NCBI GenBank assembly: GCA_020697295.1 | Contig: JAJFBF010000023.1 | Coordinates: forward strand, 1-50,369 | Direction: 5' to 3' | Length of the DNA stretch: 50,369 nt | From: Moraxellaceae bacterium | GTDB taxonomy: Bacteria; Pseudomonadota; Gammaproteobacteria; Pseudomonadales; Moraxellaceae | Part shown: piece after piece, positions 16,223-25,151 of the stretch | How positions within the stretch are numbered: the first letter of the stretch is position 1 | How the letters are laid out: each line of letters opens with the position of its first letter | Notes under the pieces: generated by a model | Database searches by the model: none | What the model saw: only the letters and a program-made list of their open reading frames with translations | Told to the model about the DNA's origin: nothing | Program-made: the position numbers and the translations under genes

Positions 16223-19200
16223 GTGTCCATTCACGTCGCCCTCAATCACGTCACGCACTACCACTATGACCGCCTGATCACCCTGGGGCCCCAGATCGTC
16301 CGCCTGCGGCCGGCGCCGCACAGCCGCACCCGCATCCTCAGCTACAGCCTCAAGGTCACGCCCGCCGACCACTTCATCAACTGGCAGCAGGACCCGCAGT
16401 CCAACTACCTGGCGCGCCTGGTCTTCCCGGAGCCGACCCGGGAATTCCGCGTCGAGGTCGATCTCGTGGCCGAGATGGCCGTGCACAATCCCTTTGATTT
16501 CTTCCTTGAGCCGCAGGCGGAAAAATTTCCCTTCGGCTATCGCGCCGACGAGCGCGTGGAGCTCGCCCCCTTCCTGGCGAAGGCCAAGGGCACGCGGGTG
16601 CTATCCAGTTATCTGGCGGGCATCAGCCGCAAGCCCCGCCGCACCCTCGACTTCCTTGTCGATCTCAACCAGCGCCTCTGCAACGACATCCGCTACCTGA
16701 TCCGTCTCGAGCCCGGCGTGCAGACGCCGGAGAAGACACTGACCAGCCGCTCCGGTTCCTGCCGTGACTCCGCCTGGCTGCTGGTGCAGTTGCTGCGCCA
16801 CCTCGGGCTGGCCGCGCGCTTCGTGTCCGGCTACCTGATCCAGCTGAAGGCCGACGTGAAGTCGCTGGACGGCCCTTCCGGCGCCGAGGCCGACTTCACC
16901 GACCTGCACGCCTGGTGCGAAGTCTATCTGCCGGGTGCCGGCTGGATCGGCCTCGACCCCACCTCCGGCCTGCTCGCTGGCGAAGGCCATATCCCGCTGG
17001 CCTGCAGCCCCGAGCCGTCCTCGGCCGCACCCATCAGCGGCGGCATTGACGAGTGCGAATGCGAATTCAGCCACCACATGCAAGTCACCCGCATCTGGGA
17101 GGCGCCGCGCGTCACCAGGCCCTACAGCGACGCGCAATGGGCGGCGATCGAGGCCCAGGGCCATGCGCTCGACGAAAAGCTGAAGGCGCTCGACATCCGC
17201 CTCACCCAGGGCGGCGAGCCAACCTTTATCGCCATCGACGATCCCGATGGCGCCGAGTGGAATACCGAGGCGCTGGGTCCCACCAAGCGCCTGCGCGCCG
17301 CCGAGCTCTTTAGCCGCCTGCGCGCCCACTATGCGCCCAAGGCACTGGTGCATTTCGGCCAGGGCAAGTGGTACCCGGGCGAGCAATTGCCGCGCTGGTC
17401 GCTCAACTGCTTCTGGCGCCGCGACGGCCAGCCGATCTGGAAAAATCCCGCGCTATATGGGGATGAAACCCGCGACGACGGCGCCGATTCCGTGCTCGCC
17501 CGGCGCTTCCTGGAAGCGCTGGCCGCGCGCCTCGGCGTCACCGGCGAGCATGTCTTTCCGGCCTATGAGGACCACTTCTATTACCTGTGGCGCGAGCGCC
17601 GGCTGCCGGGCAACGTCAGTGTGGCTGATCCGCGCCTCGAGGATGCGCAGGAGCGCGCGCGCCTGATGCAGGTCTTCGACCAGGGCCTGGGCGAGGCGGT
17701 GGGCCATGTGCTGCCGCTGGCGCGCAGCGACGATGGTCATCGCTGGCAGACCGGCTCCTGGTTCCTGCGCAGCGCCGAATGCCTGCTGATTCCCGGCGAC
17801 TCGCCCCTCGGCTACCGCCTGCCGCTCGACAGCCAGCCCTGGGTGAGCAAGGCCGATTATCCGTACATGCACCAGCCCGATCCGCAGCAGCCCTTTCCGC
17901 CGCTGCCGGCGCACGAGCGGCTGCTGCTGCAGTATCCGGCGCACGCTTTTACGGCTGGCACTGGCACTGGCACGGAGGGTGCGCTGGTGGACCCCGCAGG
18001 CGGCGGTGTGCCCGAAGCGGGGCGTGTCATCGGCGGTGGTTCCCTGGCCGGCCTTCTGGATGCCCAGGGGAAAGGCGCCGATGGCGCCAGACCGAACGCC
18101 GGCGCGGCAGCCGCCGCCAGCGTCGCCCATGCCAGGGCCGCGGGCCGCGAGCGTGCCCCCGGCCTTCACGAATCCGCCGCCGGCCTCACCCGCACCGCGT
18201 TGTGCGCGCAGCCGCGTGACGGCCGCCTCTATCTGTTCATGCCGCCGCTGGCGCAGCTGGAGGATTATCTCGCGCTCGTCGACGCCATCGAGGCCACCGC
18301 GGCGGCGCTGCAGGCGCCGGTGATCCTGGAAGGCTACGAGCCGCCGTCCGACCCGCGCCTGGCGAATTTCCGCGTCACGCCCGACCCCGGCGTCATCGAG
18401 GTCAACATCCATCCGGCCAGCAACTGGGACGAGCTGGTGGAGCGCACCACCTTCCTCTACGAGTCCGCGCACCAGTCACGCCTCACCAGCGAAAAATTCA
18501 TGGTCGACGGCCGCCACACCGGCACCGGCGGCGGTAACCATTTCGTGCTGGGCGGCGCCACCGCGGCTGACTCGCCCTTCCTGCGCCGACCCGACCTGCT
18601 GCGCTCGCTCATCAGCTACTGGCACAACCATCCTTCGCTCTCGTATCTGTTCTCTGGCCTCTTTATCGGCCCCACCTCGCAGGCGCCGCGCGTGGACGAG
18701 GCGCGCAACGACGCCCTCTACGAGCTCGAGATCGCCTTCAGCCAGTTGCCCGGGATCGGCGAGTCCTGTCCGCCGTGGCGGGTGGACCGCGTGCTGCGCA
18801 ATCTGCTGGTGGATGTCACCGGCAACACCCACCGCGCCGAGTTCTGCATCGACAAGCTGTATTCGCCTGACGGCCCCACCGGCCGCCTCGGCCTGCTCGA
18901 GCTGCGCGCCTTCGAGATGCCGCCCCACGCGCGCATGAGCCTGGCCCAGCAGTTGCTGCTGCGCACCCTTGTCGGGCACTTCTGGGAGACGCCCTATGCG
19001 CCGGAAAAACTCGCGCGCTGGGGCACCGAGCTGCACGACCGCTTCATGCTGCCCTGGTTCCTCGAGCAGGATTTCCGCGATGTGCTCACGGAGTTGCGCG
19101 GCGCCGGCCACGCCGTCGAGTTCGACTGGTTCGCGCCGCATTTCGAGTTCCGCTTTCCCAAGGTGGGTGACTACGCCGTCGCCGGCATCGAGCTCGAGCT

Positions 19201-19693
19201 GCGCCATGCCCTCGAGCCCTGGCATGTGATGGGCGAGGAGGGCAGCGCCGGCGGCGCCGTTCGCTATGTCGACTCCTCGGTGGAGCGGCTGCAGGTCAAG
19301 GTCAGTGGCCTGGCCGCCGACCGCTACCGCCTCACCTGCAATGGCGCCACGCTGCCGTTGCGCCCCACCGGGCGCGTCGGCGAGTTCGTGGCCGCGGTGC
19401 GCTACCGCGCCTGGCAGCCGCCGTCCTGCCTGCACCCGACCATTCCCGCGCATGCGCCCCTGCGCTTTGATCTGGTCGATACCTGGATGGATCGCTCCCT
19501 GGGCGGCTGCCAGTACCATGTGGCCCATCCGGGCGGCCGCAGCTACACCAGTTTTCCGGTCAACGCCTTCGAGGCCGAAAGCCGGCGCCTGGCCCGCTTC
19601 TTCCGCACCGGGCACACCCCGGGACGGGTGCAGGCGGAGGCGCCGGACGTCAGCACCGAGCATCCCTTCACCCTCGACCTGCGCCGGCGGTAA
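16223..19693 (+). CDS. Transglutaminase-like protein with C-terminal DUF2126 domain
   Basis: A 1156-residue protein. The N-terminal half has a transglutaminase-like fold: IHVALNHVTHYHYDRLITLG (strand domain), then the Cys180-His229-Asp245 triad in SRSGSCRDSAWLL, DLHAWCEVYLPG and GLDPTSG. The remainder is DUF2126, including TQGGEPTFIAIDDPDGAEWN, YTSFPVNAFEAESRR and similar conserved blocks. I chose the GTG at 16223 because GGAGG lies 5 bases before it and the family begins MSIHVAL. A Gly/Ala-rich low-complexity linker occupies about residues 574-659. It is the first gene of a three-gene operon with an ATP-grasp/alpha-E protein and a second transglutaminase; comparative studies predict that such sets make or cleave peptide or isopeptide bonds, but the substrate is unknown. 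No signal peptide is visible, so it is probably cytoplasmic. Confidence 0.9.
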   Translation: MSIHVALNHVTHYHYDRLITLGPQIVRLRPAPHSRTRILSYSLKVTPADHFINWQQDPQSNYLARLVFPEPTREFRVEVDLVAEMAVHNPFDFFLEPQAEKFPFGYRADERVELAPFLAKAKGTRVLSSYLAGISRKPRRTLDFLVDLNQRLCNDIRYLIRLEPGVQTPEKTLTSRSGSCRDSAWLLVQLLRHLGLAARFVSGYLIQLKADVKSLDGPSGAEADFTDLHAWCEVYLPGAGWIGLDPTSGLLAGEGHIPLACSPEPSSAAPISGGIDECECEFSHHMQVTRIWEAPRVTRPYSDAQWAAIEAQGHALDEKLKALDIRLTQGGEPTFIAIDDPDGAEWNTEALGPTKRLRAAELFSRLRAHYAPKALVHFGQGKWYPGEQLPRWSLNCFWRRDGQPIWKNPALYGDETRDDGADSVLARRFLEALAARLGVTGEHVFPAYEDHFYYLWRERRLPGNVSVADPRLEDAQERARLMQVFDQGLGEAVGHVLPLARSDDGHRWQTGSWFLRSAECLLIPGDSPLGYRLPLDSQPWVSKADYPYMHQPDPQQPFPPLPAHERLLLQYPAHAFTAGTGTGTEGALVDPAGGGVPEAGRVIGGGSLAGLLDAQGKGADGARPNAGAAAAASVAHARAAGRERAPGLHESAAGLTRTALCAQPRDGRLYLFMPPLAQLEDYLALVDAIEATAAALQAPVILEGYEPPSDPRLANFRVTPDPGVIEVNIHPASNWDELVERTTFLYESAHQSRLTSEKFMVDGRHTGTGGGNHFVLGGATAADSPFLRRPDLLRSLISYWHNHPSLSYLFSGLFIGPTSQAPRVDEARNDALYELEIAFSQLPGIGESCPPWRVDRVLRNLLVDVTGNTHRAEFCIDKLYSPDGPTGRLGLLELRAFEMPPHARMSLAQQLLLRTLVGHFWETPYAPEKLARWGTELHDRFMLPWFLEQDFRDVLTELRGAGHAVEFDWFAPHFEFRFPKVGDYAVAGIELELRHALEPWHVMGEEGSAGGAVRYVDSSVERLQVKVSGLAADRYRLTCNGATLPLRPTGRVGEFVAAVRYRAWQPPSCLHPTIPAHAPLRFDLVDTWMDRSLGGCQYHVAHPGGRSYTSFPVNAFEAESRRLARFFRTGHTPGRVQAEAPDVSTEHPFTLDLRRR

Positions 19694-19751
19694 GCCGGCC
19701 ACCGCTACTCTGGGCTAAGATGCCTTTCCCGCTGACTGTTGGTGCGTATTC

Positions 19752-22532
19752 GTGGTTGATGTGACGGCTCCCTGGCCTGCCCGCTATCCCCTGGACCAAG
19801 ATCGTTATCAGGAGCTGATGACGGCGGCGGGCGAGTTGCGCGCGCACTGGCAGCCGTTGATGCAGCAGTTGCAGGGCATGAGCCCGGCCCAGCTGGCCCA
19901 TCGCCAGGACTTGTTGCAGCGCCAGATCCAGGAAAACGGCGTCACCTACAACATCTACGCCGATGCCAAGGGCGCCGACCGCCCCTGGGAGCTCGACCTG
20001 CTGCCGCAGCTGATTCCGGCCGCGGAATGGAACGGCCTCGCGGCGGGTATCGCCCAACGCGCCGGCCTGCTCGATCGCGTGCTGGCCGATCTTTATGGCC
20101 CGCAGCAATTGCTGCGCAAAGGGCTCCTGCCCAGCGACCTTATCTTTGGCCACAACAACTTCCTCTGGCCCTGCCACGGCATTACCCCGGCCGGCGGCCG
20201 CTTCCTGCATGTCTATGCCGCCGACCTCGCGCGCGCCCCGGACGGGCGCTGGTGGGTGGTCGCCGATCGCACCCAGGTGCCCTCGGGCGCGGGCTATGCG
20301 CTGGAGAACCGCCAGATCATCACCCGCACCCTGCCCGAGCTGCATCGCCAGCAGGGCGTGCAGCCCATCAGCGGATTTTTCCGCGCCCTGCGCAACTCGC
20401 TCACCGAGCTCGCGCCGCACGATGGCGAGGCGCCGCTCGCGGTGGTGCTGACGCCGGGCCGCTATAACGAAACCTATTTCGAGCACCTCTATCTCGCCCG
20501 CCACCTTGGCTTGCCGCTGGTGGAAGGGCAGGACCTCACGGTGCGCGGCGACACCCTGTACCTGAAGGCGGTGAGCGGCCTGCGCCGCGTGCACGGCGTA
20601 CTGCGTCGCCTCGATGACGACTTTTGCGATCCCCTGGAATTGCGCAGCGATTCCGCGCTGGGCGTGCCGGGCCTGCTCAATGTCGTGCGCGCCGGCCGCG
20701 TACTGCTCAGCAACGCGCTCGGCAGCGGCGTGGTGGAATCCCCGGGATTGATGGGCTTCCTGCCCGCGATTGCCGGGCGCCTGCTTGGCGAGCCTCTGCA
20801 GCTGCCGCAGCTGGCGACCTGGTGGTGCGGCGAGGCCGGCGTGCTCGAGGACGCCCTGGCTCGCCTGCCGCAGCTGGTGATCAAACCCGCCTTTCCCTCG
20901 CAAAGTTTCGATCCGGTCTTCGCTGCCCGCCTCGACGCGGCCGAGCACGCCGACCTCGCCCGTCGCATCCGCGCCATGCCCGGCGCCTATGTCGCGCAGG
21001 AGCAGGTGCAGTTGTCGCAGGCGCCGGTGCTGCGCGGCGAAGGCGGGATGGAGGCGCGCGCCATCGGCATGCGCGTCTTTGCCGTCGCCACCGCTGACGG
21101 CTATCGCGTACTGCCGGGCGGCCTCACCCGCGTCGCCGGCAACACCGCCTCGGGCGTGGTGTCGATGCAGCGCGGCGGCGCCAGCAAGGACACCTGGGTA
21201 CTTTCGGAAGGCCCGCAGGCTGGCGCCGCGCCCGACAGCCGCGTGCTGGGCGTGCGCGACATCATCCGCCGCGAGAGCCATCTGCCCTCGCGCGTGGTCG
21301 AAAACCTGTTCTGGTTCGGCCGCTACTCCGAGCGCTGCGACACCCAGGCGCGCCTGCTGCGCGGCGCCTTGCTGCGCCTGGTCGACAACGACGGCGAGGA
21401 GGCGCTGGCCACCACCGAGGCGGTGGGTGATCGCTTCGGCCTGTTGCCGCTGGCGGAAAAGGGCGTGGAGCTGCCGGCGCGACTGCTCACCGCCTGCCTC
21501 GACAGCGAGTTTGGCAACAGCCTGCCCGTCAATCTCCAGCATCTGTACAACGCGGCGGCGCCGATCCGCGGCCGCCTGTCCCAGGAAAACTGGCAGGCGG
21601 TGGCGGCGCTGGCACGGCAGGGCCGCGGCCTCAGCGCGGTGGAGCAGGACCTCGGCGATGCGCTCGCGCTACTGTCGCCGCTGGTGACCGCGCTTACGGC
21701 CCTGTCCGGCTTCGCCCTCGATGACATGACCCGCGATGTCGGCTGGCGCTTCCTGATGCTCGGGCGCCGCCTCGAGCGCCTGCAGTTTTTTGCCGGCGCC
21801 ACCGCCAGCGTGCTGGCCAGCCCGGCCCTCGGCCTGCAGACCTGCGCAGAGGATGCGGTTCCCGAGCCCCGTGCCGCCGGCGAGCGCAGCGCCCCTGAAG
21901 GCGACTCTCAACGCAACGCAAGCAGCCAGAGCCAGAACAACCAGAGCCAAAGTAGTCAGGGTCAGGGTCAGGGTCAGGGTCAGCGCAACGAAAGCCAGCT
22001 CCAGAGTCAAAACCGGTTGCAGGGCAACGATGGCCCCGGCAGCCCGGTAAGCGGTGAGGGCAGCCCGTCCCCCGTTCCCGGCGAGCGCCGCCGCGGCACG
22101 CGCCAGTCGGCACGCATGGAAACCCTCGACAGCCTCCTGCTGCTGGCCAACAGCCTCATCACCTATCGTAGCCGCTACCAGAGCTCGCCCGAACTCCTGC
22201 CGACCCTCGACCTGCTGTTGCTCGATCCGCACAACCCGCACTCCCTGGTGTTCCAGCTCGGCATGATCGAGGAAGGCCTGGAGCAGCTGCGCGAGGAATA
22301 CGGCAGCGCCCTCGACAATCCGCTCGCGCACAGCGCCGCGCGCCTGCGCGCGCTGGACCTGTCGGTGCTCGAGCCCTCGCTCTTCGGCGAGGCCGGCCAG
22401 CAGGCCGCGCTCGACAGCCTCGTGGACTTGCTCGAGGAGCTGGGCATGCAGGCCGGCGCGCTGTCCGATCGCCTCGGCCTGCGCTATTTCGTCCATGCTG
22501 ACCAGGCCACCAGCTACGGGGTAAGCCCATGA
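19752..22532 (+). CDS. Circularly permuted ATP-grasp protein fused to alpha-E domain
   Basis: A 926-residue fusion. Residues 1-480 form the circularly permuted ATP-grasp type 2 domain (YNIYADAKGADRPWELDLLP, GLLDRVLADLYGPQQLL, LAPHDGEAPLAVVLTPGRYN, VIKPAFPSQSFDPVF). From about 500 (SHLPSRVVENLFWFGRYSER) comes the alpha-E helical domain. In many genomes these are two genes; here they are one. The alpha-E domain is interrupted at about residues 696-786 by a Gln/Ser/Asn-rich low-complexity segment, partly encoded by a GTCAGG tandem repeat. The predicted activity is ATP-dependent amide or peptide bond formation, by homology only. The GTG start at 19752 lies 58 bases after the preceding stop; GTG at 19761 is also possible, and neither has a strong ribosome-binding site. 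The 3' end overlaps the next gene by 4 bases (ATGA). Confidence 0.88.
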   Translation: MVDVTAPWPARYPLDQDRYQELMTAAGELRAHWQPLMQQLQGMSPAQLAHRQDLLQRQIQENGVTYNIYADAKGADRPWELDLLPQLIPAAEWNGLAAGIAQRAGLLDRVLADLYGPQQLLRKGLLPSDLIFGHNNFLWPCHGITPAGGRFLHVYAADLARAPDGRWWVVADRTQVPSGAGYALENRQIITRTLPELHRQQGVQPISGFFRALRNSLTELAPHDGEAPLAVVLTPGRYNETYFEHLYLARHLGLPLVEGQDLTVRGDTLYLKAVSGLRRVHGVLRRLDDDFCDPLELRSDSALGVPGLLNVVRAGRVLLSNALGSGVVESPGLMGFLPAIAGRLLGEPLQLPQLATWWCGEAGVLEDALARLPQLVIKPAFPSQSFDPVFAARLDAAEHADLARRIRAMPGAYVAQEQVQLSQAPVLRGEGGMEARAIGMRVFAVATADGYRVLPGGLTRVAGNTASGVVSMQRGGASKDTWVLSEGPQAGAAPDSRVLGVRDIIRRESHLPSRVVENLFWFGRYSERCDTQARLLRGALLRLVDNDGEEALATTEAVGDRFGLLPLAEKGVELPARLLTACLDSEFGNSLPVNLQHLYNAAAPIRGRLSQENWQAVAALARQGRGLSAVEQDLGDALALLSPLVTALTALSGFALDDMTRDVGWRFLMLGRRLERLQFFAGATASVLASPALGLQTCAEDAVPEPRAAGERSAPEGDSQRNASSQSQNNQSQSSQGQGQGQGQRNESQLQSQNRLQGNDGPGSPVSGEGSPSPVPGERRRGTRQSARMETLDSLLLLANSLITYRSRYQSSPELLPTLDLLLLDPHNPHSLVFQLGMIEEGLEQLREEYGSALDNPLAHSAARLRALDLSVLEPSLFGEAGQQAALDSLVDLLEELGMQAGALSDRLGLRYFVHADQATSYGVSP
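21955..21983 (+). repeat. Hexanucleotide tandem repeat inside the ATP-grasp/alpha-E gene
   Basis: Nearly five copies of GTCAGG (four full plus GTCAG) in frame, encoding alternating Gly and Gln. Being a multiple of three bases per unit, slippage would lengthen or shorten the linker without breaking the frame. Confidence 0.85.
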
Positions 22533-23464
22533 CTCCCGTTTTAATGGACCCGGTGCCTGTCGCCCGCGGCTATCGCGTCAGCCATCTCACGCGCTACCGC
22601 TACAGCTCGCCGGTGGCGCTGTCGCTGCACCTGCTGCACCTGCAGCCGCGGCCCCTGGCGCTGCAAGCAATCCAGGACCTGACGCTGTCGATCACCCCCG
22701 CCCCCAGCCAGCGCCAGGAGCGCCTCGATCCCTTCGGCAATCCCGTGGTCACGCTCGCCTTCGAGCAGCCGCACCACGAGCTCAGCGTCGAGCTGGCTAT
22801 GACCCTGTGGCGGCAGCCGCGCCCGCCCGAGCAGCCGAGCCTGCCATGGCAGGAAGTGGTGGCGGTGCTGACCTACCAGGGCAAGCCGCTCAGTGACGAC
22901 GTGCTGGAGGCACAGCGCTACCGCTACGAGTCGCCGCATGTGCGACTCAAGCGCAGCTTCGCCGACTTTGCCCGCGACTGCTTTGCGCCCGGGCAGCCGC
23001 TGCTCGACGCCTGCCGCGCCCTGACCGCCAAGATCCACCGCGAATTCACTTTTGATCCAGAGGCTACCGACATCGCCACGCCCTTGCTGACGGTGCTGGA
23101 GGAGCGGCGCGGCGTCTGCCAGGACTTCGCCCACCTCATGCTGGCCTGCCTGCGCAGCCTCGGCCTCTCGGCGCGCTATCTGTCCGGCTACCTGCTCACG
23201 CATCCGGCCCCGGGCATGCCGCGCCTGGTCGGGGCCGACGCCACCCATGCCTGGATCGAGGTTTTTTGCCCGGTCAACGGCTGGGTCGGCTTTGATCCCA
23301 CCAACAACTGCCAGCCCGACCTCGAGCACCTTGTCGTCGGGTGGGGGCGCGACTTTACCGACGTCAGCCCGCTGCGCGGCGTGCTGCTGGGTGGCGGCAG
23401 CCATGATCCGGAGGTGGCGGTGACGGTGTTGCCGCTAGACGAGGCCGGAGCGGCCGGCCTCTGA
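22529..23464 (+). CDS. Transglutaminase family protein
   Basis: A 311-residue protein with the bacterial transglutaminase-like N-terminal strand domain (YRVSHLTRYRYSSPVALSLH) and core domain. The triad is Cys197 (ERRGVCQDFAHLMLACLRSL), His240 (DATHAWIEVFCPVNGW) and Asp256 (GFDPTNNCQPDLEHLVVGWG). DVSPLRGVLLGGGSHDPEVAVTVLP is the conserved C-terminus. No signal peptide is visible. The ATG overlaps the stop of the ATP-grasp/alpha-E gene, completing the three-gene operon. With an ATP-grasp ligase and two transglutaminase folds, the operon could build and break the same amide bond; this is prediction from gene content. Confidence 0.92.
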   Translation: MTPVLMDPVPVARGYRVSHLTRYRYSSPVALSLHLLHLQPRPLALQAIQDLTLSITPAPSQRQERLDPFGNPVVTLAFEQPHHELSVELAMTLWRQPRPPEQPSLPWQEVVAVLTYQGKPLSDDVLEAQRYRYESPHVRLKRSFADFARDCFAPGQPLLDACRALTAKIHREFTFDPEATDIATPLLTVLEERRGVCQDFAHLMLACLRSLGLSARYLSGYLLTHPAPGMPRLVGADATHAWIEVFCPVNGWVGFDPTNNCQPDLEHLVVGWGRDFTDVSPLRGVLLGGGSHDPEVAVTVLPLDEAGAAGL

Positions 23465-23557
23465 AAGCTGTGCCGGCATCAGTCCCGGTTCGTGCTGGAA
23501 GACCTGCAGACGGTCGGCGTTTGCCGGTCCTGATGCGGTAGAGGAGGCCTGGCGTCC

Positions 23558-24244
23558 TCAGGCCGCGGACGCGCGCGCCCCGGTCAGCAGTGCCCGCACC
23601 AGGAAATGCATTTCCGCCTTGAGGGTATCGAGGTCCAGGCGGTTGTCCGGATTCAGCCAAGCCATCTGCAATTCATGCATCGCGCCCACCATGCCGAAGG
23701 CCAACACGCGGTAATTGCGCACGGGCAGCTCGCCGCTGGCCGCGAGCGCATCGGCATAGCCCTCCACCAGTTGCGCAAAGCCGCTGATGACGGCATTGCG
23801 CCCTGCCTCCACACACGTACTCACACCCAGCACTTCACTGGTGGTAAGCCGTGCCCGGCGCGGGTCCTCGAGCTGCGCGTCGAGAAAGGCATCCAGCGCC
23901 GCCAGAAAGCGCTCCGCCGGCGGCCGGTCGGCCTTGAGCAGGACCTCCATCACGCGCGCCTGGGTGCCGGCCATGACCTGCTCGAAGACGGCCAGCAGCA
24001 GCGCCTCACGGTCACGGAAGTGCTCGTAGAAGTGGCGCGTGGTCACCTTGGCGGCGGCGCACAGCTTCTCGGTGGGGGTGGCGGCATAGCCCTGCGTGCC
24101 AAAGAGCTCCAGCGCCGTGTCCAGCAGGCGCTGGCGGCGCTCGGCCGCGAGCGCCTCGGCGCTGCGCCCGCCATAGCCGCGGCGGGCAGGCGCCGGGGCA
24201 GGGGGGGCGGGAACCGGGTCCGGGCGGGAGGCGTTCATCGGCAT
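23558..24244 (-). CDS. TetR/AcrR-family transcriptional regulator
   Basis: A 228-residue repressor. A Pro/Ala-rich N-terminal tail of about 30 residues precedes the DNA-binding domain (RRQRLLDTALELFGTQGYAA, KLCAAAKVTTRHFYEHFRDR). The C-terminal domain includes VEAGRNAVISGFAQLVEGY and would bind an unknown ligand. Two ATGs are possible, 24244 and 24238 (MPMN); an AAGAG just before the first favours 24244. It is divergent from an SDR gene and an ATTTAG/CTAAAT inverted repeat lies 7-32 bp upstream of its start, between the two genes. It probably represses itself and the SDR-MBL operon. Confidence 0.87.
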   Translation of the reverse strand: MPMNASRPDPVPAPPAPAPARRGYGGRSAEALAAERRQRLLDTALELFGTQGYAATPTEKLCAAAKVTTRHFYEHFRDREALLLAVFEQVMAGTQARVMEVLLKADRPPAERFLAALDAFLDAQLEDPRRARLTTSEVLGVSTCVEAGRNAVISGFAQLVEGYADALAASGELPVRNYRVLAFGMVGAMHELQMAWLNPDNRLDLDTLKAEMHFLVRALLTGARASAA

Positions 24245-24250
24245 CTCTTG

Positions 24251-24276
24251 ATTTAGGAAAGGATTCTTGTCTAAAT
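24251..24276. promoter_or_regulatory. Candidate TetR operator between the TetR and SDR genes
   Basis: Inverted repeat ATTTAG (24251-24256) and CTAAAT (24271-24276) with a 14-base spacer, AT-rich within a GC-rich region, just before the TetR start codon and about 80 bases before the SDR gene. Operator role is inferred from symmetry and position. Confidence 0.5.
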
Positions 24277-24357
24277 TATGCCTCTGCCGTCGCGGCTGGT
24301 CTAGCGCCCTGGCCGCCCTGCCGCCGGCAGGGCCACTTTCCTGTCCTGGAGCCTTGC

Positions 24358-25137
24358 ATGAACCCGCGTTGCATCTTCATCACCGGCGCCGCCGCCGGGA
24401 TCGGCCAGGCGGCGGCCCGCCGCTTCGCCAGCGCCGGCTGGTTCGTCGGCCTTTTTGATGTCGACCAGGCCGGCGTCGAGCGCCTGGCCGCCGAGCTTGG
24501 CACTGACCGCACCCTTGCCGGCAAGCTGGACGTGAGCAATGCGGAAGAGTGGACGGCCGCGCTCGACGCCTTCGCGCGCCGCTGCGGACGCCTCGATGTC
24601 TTGCTCAACAACGCCGGCATCCTCGCCTCGGGCCCGTTTGAATCCATTCCGCGCGAGCGTCTGCAGCGCATCGTCGACATCAATGTCACCGGCGTCATCA
24701 ACGGCTGCCACGCCGCCTTTCCCTACCTGCGCGACACCGGCGGGGCGCGCGTGATCAACATGTCCTCGGCCTCCGCCATCTACGGCCAGCCTTCGCTCGC
24801 GGTGTATTCCGCCACCAAGTTCGCGGTGCGCGGCCTCACCGAGGCGCTCGACCTGGAGTGGCAGCCGCATGGCATCCGTGTCATGGACGTCATGCCGCTG
24901 TTCGTGCAGACAGCCATGGTGAAGGACATGAACTCAAAGGCCATCGGCCGCCTGGGCGTTAACCTGGGGCCGGAGGACGTGGCGGCTGTCATCTACGAGG
25001 CGGCCACCGACAAGCCCCGGCTGACGCGCGTGCATCGCCTGGTGGGGCAGCAGGCCAAGCTGGCCTATAGAGTGGCGGGCCTGGCGCCGGACTGGCTGGC
25101 CCGTGTCATCAATCATCAGATCGCCAAGAACCACTGA
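24358..25137 (+). CDS. Short-chain dehydrogenase/reductase (SDR)
   Basis: A 259-residue classical SDR with T9-G-A-A-A-G-I-G16 cofactor motif, NNAG at 84-87, catalytic Ser (MSSASA, about 136-139), Tyr150 and Lys154 (YSATK), and a C-terminal tail of about 40 residues (RLVGQQAKLAYRVAGLAPDW) that is helical and hydrophobic and may associate with membrane or lipid. An Asp (D34 in LFDVDQ) after the second strand suggests NAD rather than NADP. GGAG precedes the ATG by about 8 bases. The MBL-fold hydrolase gene follows after 14 bases, so the two form an operon under the divergent TetR regulator. The substrate is unknown; lipid alcohols are a possibility. Confidence 0.88.
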   Translation: MNPRCIFITGAAAGIGQAAARRFASAGWFVGLFDVDQAGVERLAAELGTDRTLAGKLDVSNAEEWTAALDAFARRCGRLDVLLNNAGILASGPFESIPRERLQRIVDINVTGVINGCHAAFPYLRDTGGARVINMSSASAIYGQPSLAVYSATKFAVRGLTEALDLEWQPHGIRVMDVMPLFVQTAMVKDMNSKAIGRLGVNLGPEDVAAVIYEAATDKPRLTRVHRLVGQQAKLAYRVAGLAPDWLARVINHQIAKNH

Positions 25138-25151
25138 CCCGAGTGCCTTCC

